64,000 nucleotides of DNA. Origin: Candidatus Binatia bacterium (GTDB lineage: Bacteria; Desulfobacterota; Binatia; UBA1149; JAJCZL01). Under the pieces are notes generated by a model. The model made no database searches, was not told where the DNA came from, and was given only the letters and a program-made list of their open reading frames with translations. The translations under genes were made by a program, and so were the position numbers. The stretch lies in the NCBI GenBank assembly GCA_028278325.1, contig JANQEO010000006.1:1-64000 (forward strand), given 5' to 3'. Positions 60,704 to 64,000 of the stretch are shown here, in pieces (within the stretch, counting starts at the first letter, position 1; each line of letters starts with the position of its first letter).

Positions 60704-62695
60704 ATGAGCGAGACCGGGCAAGAACTCGAGACCAAACGCGCGCGGCCCTGGATCTTCCGAACCTACTCCGGACACAGCTCCGCAGCCGCGTCCAACGAAC
60801 TCTACCGCTCCAATCTGGCCAAGGGACAGACCGGCCTGAGCGTCGCTTTCGATCTACCGACCCAGACCGGGTACGACTCCGATCACCCTCTGGCTCGCGG
60901 TGAAGTCGGCAAGGTCGGCGTGCCGATCGACAGCATCAGCGACATGGACGCACTGTTCGAGGGTATCCCCCTCGACCGGATGAACACGTCCATGACGATC
61001 AACGCTACAGGTGCATGGCTGCTGGCTCTGTACACGGGAGTGGCCGAACGAACCGGCGTCGACCCTTCGGTGCTGCAGGGCACCATCCAAAACGACATCA
61101 TCAAGGAATATCTGGCGCGCGGCACCTACATCTTCCCGCCCAAGCCCTCGATGAGACTGACCGGCGATGTGATCGCCTACACCGTCGAGAACATCCCCAA
61201 GTGGAACCCGATAAACATATGCAGCTACCACCTGCAGGAAGCAGGTGCGGAGCCGGCCGAGGAATTGTCGTTCGCGCTGAGCAACGCCATGGCGGTTCTC
61301 GATGAGGTGCGCGGGCGTCCAGGAATCAGCGACGACATCTTCGCTCGCGTCTACGGCCGTATATCCTTCTTCGTCAACGCGGGAATGCGCTTCGTAGAGG
61401 AGGCCTGTAAGATGCGGGCCTTCGTCCAGCTCTGGGACGAGATCGGCCTGCGGCGCTACGGTATCGAGGACCCCAAGCTGCGCCGCTTCCGCTACGGCGT
61501 TCAGGTCAACTCTCTCGGTCTCACCGAACAGCAGCCGGAGAACAACGCGATTCGCATCGCCATCGAGATGCTCGGCGTCGTGCTGTCCAAGAACGCTCGG
61601 GCGAGAGCCATTCAGCTGCCCGCGTGGAACGAAGCCCTCGGTCTCCCGCGGCCTTGGGACCAGCAGTGGGCTTTGCGAACGCAACAGATCATGGCCTTCG
61701 AAACCGATCTGCTGGAGATGGCCGACATCTTCGACGGCTCCGTGGCGATCGAAGAGAAGGTTTCCGAACTCGTGCGCTGCGCGCAAGAGGAAATGAACAA
61801 GATCGACGAACTCGGCGGTGCGGTTGCTGCGGTCGAGTCCAGCTACATGAAGCAGCGCCTGGTGGAGTCCAACAGCAAGCGGCTTCAGCGCATCGAGAAG
61901 GGCGAACAGACCGTCGTCGGCGTCAACACCTATGCCGAGAGCGAAGCCTCCCCTCTCACCACCAACGGCAAGGCCGCCATCCAGCAGGTCGATCCCTCCG
62001 CCGAGCGGGATCAGATCGAAAGGCTACGCCAAGCCCGCAGCTCGCGCTCTCAGCAGGACGTTGATGCCGCGCTTCAGGCGGTCAGCGATGCCGCCAAGAG
62101 CGGCGACAACATTCTGCCTGCCTCCATCAGGGCCGCCCACGCCGGCGTAACGACCGGAGAATGGGCCGATACACTGCGAGAGGTTTTCGGTGACTACCGG
62201 GCGCCAACAGGCGTCGTCGGTCAGGCCGCAGGCGATTCCAGCGACCTTATGGCACTGAGAGACAAGGTGAAGAACCTTGCCTCGTCGCTCGGGCGTCCGC
62301 CCCGCATCCTGGTGGGCAAGCCGGGTCTCGACGGGCACAGCAACGGCGCCGAGCAGATCGCCGTTAGAGCACGCGACGCCGGCATGGACGTTATCTATGA
62401 AGGCATCCGCCTGACTACCGACGAGATAATCGCCACCGCCCAAGAAGAAGACGTCGACGTGGTCGGCCTGAGCATTCTGTCCGGCTCCCATCTCGAGTTG
62501 GTTCCCGAAGTGGTAAGCGGGTTGACGAGCGCCGGTCTCGACGACGTCTCCGTAGTCGTCGGGGGCATAATCCCGGACGCCGATGCGAAGCAGCTGATGG
62601 ATGCCGGCGTGGCCGGGGTCTATACACCCAGCAGCTACAGGCTCAACGACATCATGGACGACATCATCGATCTGGTGGTCAAGAGACGCGCCTAG
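60704..62695 (+). CDS. ecm: Ethylmalonyl-CoA mutase-like, B12-dependent
   Basis: A 663-residue mutase, from ATG 60704 (TTG 60698 also in frame). The TIM-barrel part carries RPWIFRTYSGHSSAAASNELY, GQTGLSVAFDLPTQTGYDSDHPL and GVQVNSLGLTEQQPENNAIRI. The C-terminal B12 domain has the DxHxxG motif in GLDGHSNGAEQIA (about 544-549) and LTTDEIIATAQEEDVDVVGLSILSGSH. These long stretches fit Ecm/MeaA, which rearranges ethylmalonyl-CoA to methylsuccinyl-CoA in the ethylmalonyl-CoA pathway for C2 assimilation. Its partners (crotonyl-CoA carboxylase/reductase, methylsuccinyl-CoA dehydrogenase) are not in the window. The acs gene supports acetate use. Confidence 0.9.
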   Translation: MSETGQELETKRARPWIFRTYSGHSSAAASNELYRSNLAKGQTGLSVAFDLPTQTGYDSDHPLARGEVGKVGVPIDSISDMDALFEGIPLDRMNTSMTINATGAWLLALYTGVAERTGVDPSVLQGTIQNDIIKEYLARGTYIFPPKPSMRLTGDVIAYTVENIPKWNPINICSYHLQEAGAEPAEELSFALSNAMAVLDEVRGRPGISDDIFARVYGRISFFVNAGMRFVEEACKMRAFVQLWDEIGLRRYGIEDPKLRRFRYGVQVNSLGLTEQQPENNAIRIAIEMLGVVLSKNARARAIQLPAWNEALGLPRPWDQQWALRTQQIMAFETDLLEMADIFDGSVAIEEKVSELVRCAQEEMNKIDELGGAVAAVESSYMKQRLVESNSKRLQRIEKGEQTVVGVNTYAESEASPLTTNGKAAIQQVDPSAERDQIERLRQARSSRSQQDVDAALQAVSDAAKSGDNILPASIRAAHAGVTTGEWADTLREVFGDYRAPTGVVGQAAGDSSDLMALRDKVKNLASSLGRPPRILVGKPGLDGHSNGAEQIAVRARDAGMDVIYEGIRLTTDEIIATAQEEDVDVVGLSILSGSHLELVPEVVSGLTSAGLDDVSVVVGGIIPDADAKQLMDAGVAGVYTPSSYRLNDIMDDIIDLVVKRRA

Positions 62696-63735
62696 CGCGA
62701 TTCGATCAAGCGGCCTTCCTCCTCGACTACCGCCCTGCCCCCGCCGTTGTCCTCGACGGCAACGCCTCTCAACTCGAGCACAGCGTTACCGCGCACCTGC
62801 ACACCGGGGCCGCCGTTGGAGTCGATGCGGCCCCCATCGAGTTTGACGCGGGACTCGCCTAGCACCACGACTCCCGCGTCGTCGCTGTCGAAGATGACCG
62901 TATCGTGAAGCTCGACGTGGGAGATCAAGGAAACGCGTAGGCCGTCACCGTTGGGAGCTTTCCTCTCACCGTCGCCCGTGCCGTTGCCGAGAATTCGGTT
63001 CGATTGACCCGTCAAGGTAGCTCCGGACACACCGACCCCTTTGTCGAAGTTGTGCGTCACCAGGTTGGAATCCAACCGGACACTCGAGCGCCTGCTCACC
63101 GTTATACCGTCGCGGTTTCGTTCGACTACGTTGTTGCGCAGGATCGCCTCCGCGTGATCGAACACGAGTATCCCCTTGCCCTTGGTCCTGAAGCCGTTGC
63201 CGGTGAGATGGCAATTCTCCACCAACACACGCTTGGCCCCGGCCGATACGCCCACGCCGTCGTCTCGATTGCCCTCGCAACGGCAGTCCACGACAGCAAC
63301 GTCAGTCGCGGCCTCTCCGGCGACGGAGATCCCGTCGAAAAGGAAACCCCTACTCGTCAATCCTTCGACCCGTACGCCGGGCCCCACGATGGTCAGGCCG
63401 CTGCAGCCCTCACGGCCGTCGGCCCGAACGCAACCGGCGTCGCTTATGACTACGCCGCTTGCCACGATCCGCGTGCCGGGCCCCGAGACGTGGGGCAACT
63501 CTTTGTCGATGAGGATTGACTCACCTTCGGGCAGCGAGAACGAGATCGTGACAGGATGCCCTGCTCGATTGGCCTTGGAGATGGCTTCTCTCAGACTGCC
63601 GCTGCCGGCCCCGGCCGACGATGTGACGACGAGGCTGTCTTGGGCATCCCGGGAGGTCTCTATCGGCCGCGCGGGCGCACAGGACGTCGCCGTCCAGCAC
63701 AGCACCGCAAACAGAATAGCGCCTTTCGGCACCAC
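62692..63735 (-). CDS. Right-handed beta-helix lipoprotein
   Basis: A 347-residue lipoprotein. The lipobox TATSC gives Cys19. Residues about 55-340 are parallel beta-helix repeats such as DVAVVDCRCEGNRDDGVGVS and LRNNVVERNRDGITVSRR. The design resembles the beta-helix proteins at the left end of the window. No pectate lyase catalytic Asp cluster is recognisable. GTG start. The last bases overlap the stop of the convergent mutase by four nt. It starts nine nt after the truncated SDR stop. Role in surface glycan binding or breakdown is inferred. Confidence 0.82.
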   Translation of the reverse strand: MVPKGAILFAVLCWTATSCAPARPIETSRDAQDSLVVTSSAGAGSGSLREAISKANRAGHPVTISFSLPEGESILIDKELPHVSGPGTRIVASGVVISDAGCVRADGREGCSGLTIVGPGVRVEGLTSRGFLFDGISVAGEAATDVAVVDCRCEGNRDDGVGVSAGAKRVLVENCHLTGNGFRTKGKGILVFDHAEAILRNNVVERNRDGITVSRRSSVRLDSNLVTHNFDKGVGVSGATLTGQSNRILGNGTGDGERKAPNGDGLRVSLISHVELHDTVIFDSDDAGVVVLGESRVKLDGGRIDSNGGPGVQVRGNAVLELRGVAVEDNGGGRAVVEEEGRLIESR

Positions 63736-63744
63736 GGCCGCAGC

Positions 63745-64000
63745 CTACTGGGACATATAGATGCCGCCGTTGGGCGACACCGATTGGCCGGTCATGAAGC
63801 TGGCATCGTCGCTTGCCAAGAACACCGCGATCGCCGCCACCTCTTCGGGCTTTCCTTCGCGTGCCATGGGCGCCTGCGCCGTGACGACGCGCCTGGCCTC
63901 CGTGCCCATGTCCTTGAGCAACGGGGTGTCGATGAAGCCGGGTGCGATAGAGTTGACGCGCACGTTATAGGAAGCGGCTTCTCGTGCAGTCGCACGCGTG
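63745..64000 (-). CDS. SDR, 5' part cut by the window end
   Basis: The C-terminal 84 residues of a classical SDR are inside the window. The frame continues beyond base 64000: ATAREAASYNVRVNSIAPG precedes the typical end PEEVAAIAVFLASDDASFMTGQSVSPNGG. The missing N-terminal part would hold the TGxxxGxG and YxxxK motifs. A GTG at 63961-63963 is in frame but is internal, not the start. Confidence 0.9.
   Translation of the reverse strand, partial: TRATAREAASYNVRVNSIAPGFIDTPLLKDMGTEARRVVTAQAPMAREGKPEEVAAIAVFLASDDASFMTGQSVSPNGGIYMSQ

Noticed and set aside
62692-63735. Pectate lyase
   Set aside because: The beta-helix is clear but no catalytic Asp or Arg cluster is recognisable.

Overview
The window reads as chromosomal DNA of a high-GC, Gram-negative, probably heterotrophic bacterium. 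Support comes from an LpxL/HtrB-type lipid A acyltransferase, RND and Gld-type membrane systems, lipoproteins, and many secreted proteins carrying Myxococcus-type and CTDC-type Cys-rich repeats. The mix of a wax-ester synthase, P450 with ferredoxin, several acyl-CoA enzymes, an HAE3-type RND transporter and dockerin-like secreted proteins recalls deltaproteobacterial lineages such as Myxococcota, Desulfobacterota or Binatota. That placement is inference; no rRNA is present to settle it.

Layout. 1-3.8 kb: two translationally coupled secreted beta-helix proteins. 3.7-7.4 kb (minus): YbaK-like deacylase, TreT-like trehalose synthase, SDR and DUF374 acyltransferase, a likely operon. 7.6-10.3 kb: a large secreted multihaem cytochrome with Cys-rich repeats. 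10.7-14.5 kb (plus): acyl-CoA dehydrogenase, sterol-desaturase-family enzyme, coiled-coil protein. 14.6-20.1 kb (minus): GNAT protein, a dockerin/beta-roll secreted protein whose ribosome binding site lies in a hairpin, a ferredoxin-P450-SRPBCC operon and WS/DGAT. 20.3-27.6 kb: Zn-ribbon membrane protein, 1056-residue secreted protein, fhs and typA.

27.7-35.05 kb is an island of lower GC next to tRNA-Arg(TCG). A 19-bp exact repeat of the tRNA anticodon-loop region lies at its far end. It carries a NACHT NTPase gene, divergent from an overlapping three-gene operon (AAA/STAND-like ATPase, unknown 213-residue protein, ComEC-like metallo-beta-lactamase), a secreted protein of unknown function, and a diverged repeat family. 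No integrase is visible. This is the best candidate for an undescribed system, most likely anti-phage defence.

35.1-64 kb is mainly housekeeping and energy or lipid metabolism, mostly on the minus strand: dinB, a Tat-exported Fe-S aldo/keto reductase with a small lipoprotein, cysS, acs, an SDR/acyl-CoA dehydrogenase pair, a Gld-like ABC operon, an RND transporter with an inserted PDZ domain and its YCF48-like partner, an SCP2-like protein, signalling proteins, a patatin-fold protein that has lost its catalytic serine, 2-oxoacid:ferredoxin oxidoreductase (korAB), an LpxL-type acyltransferase, ethylmalonyl-CoA mutase, a beta-helix lipoprotein, and an SDR cut by the window end.
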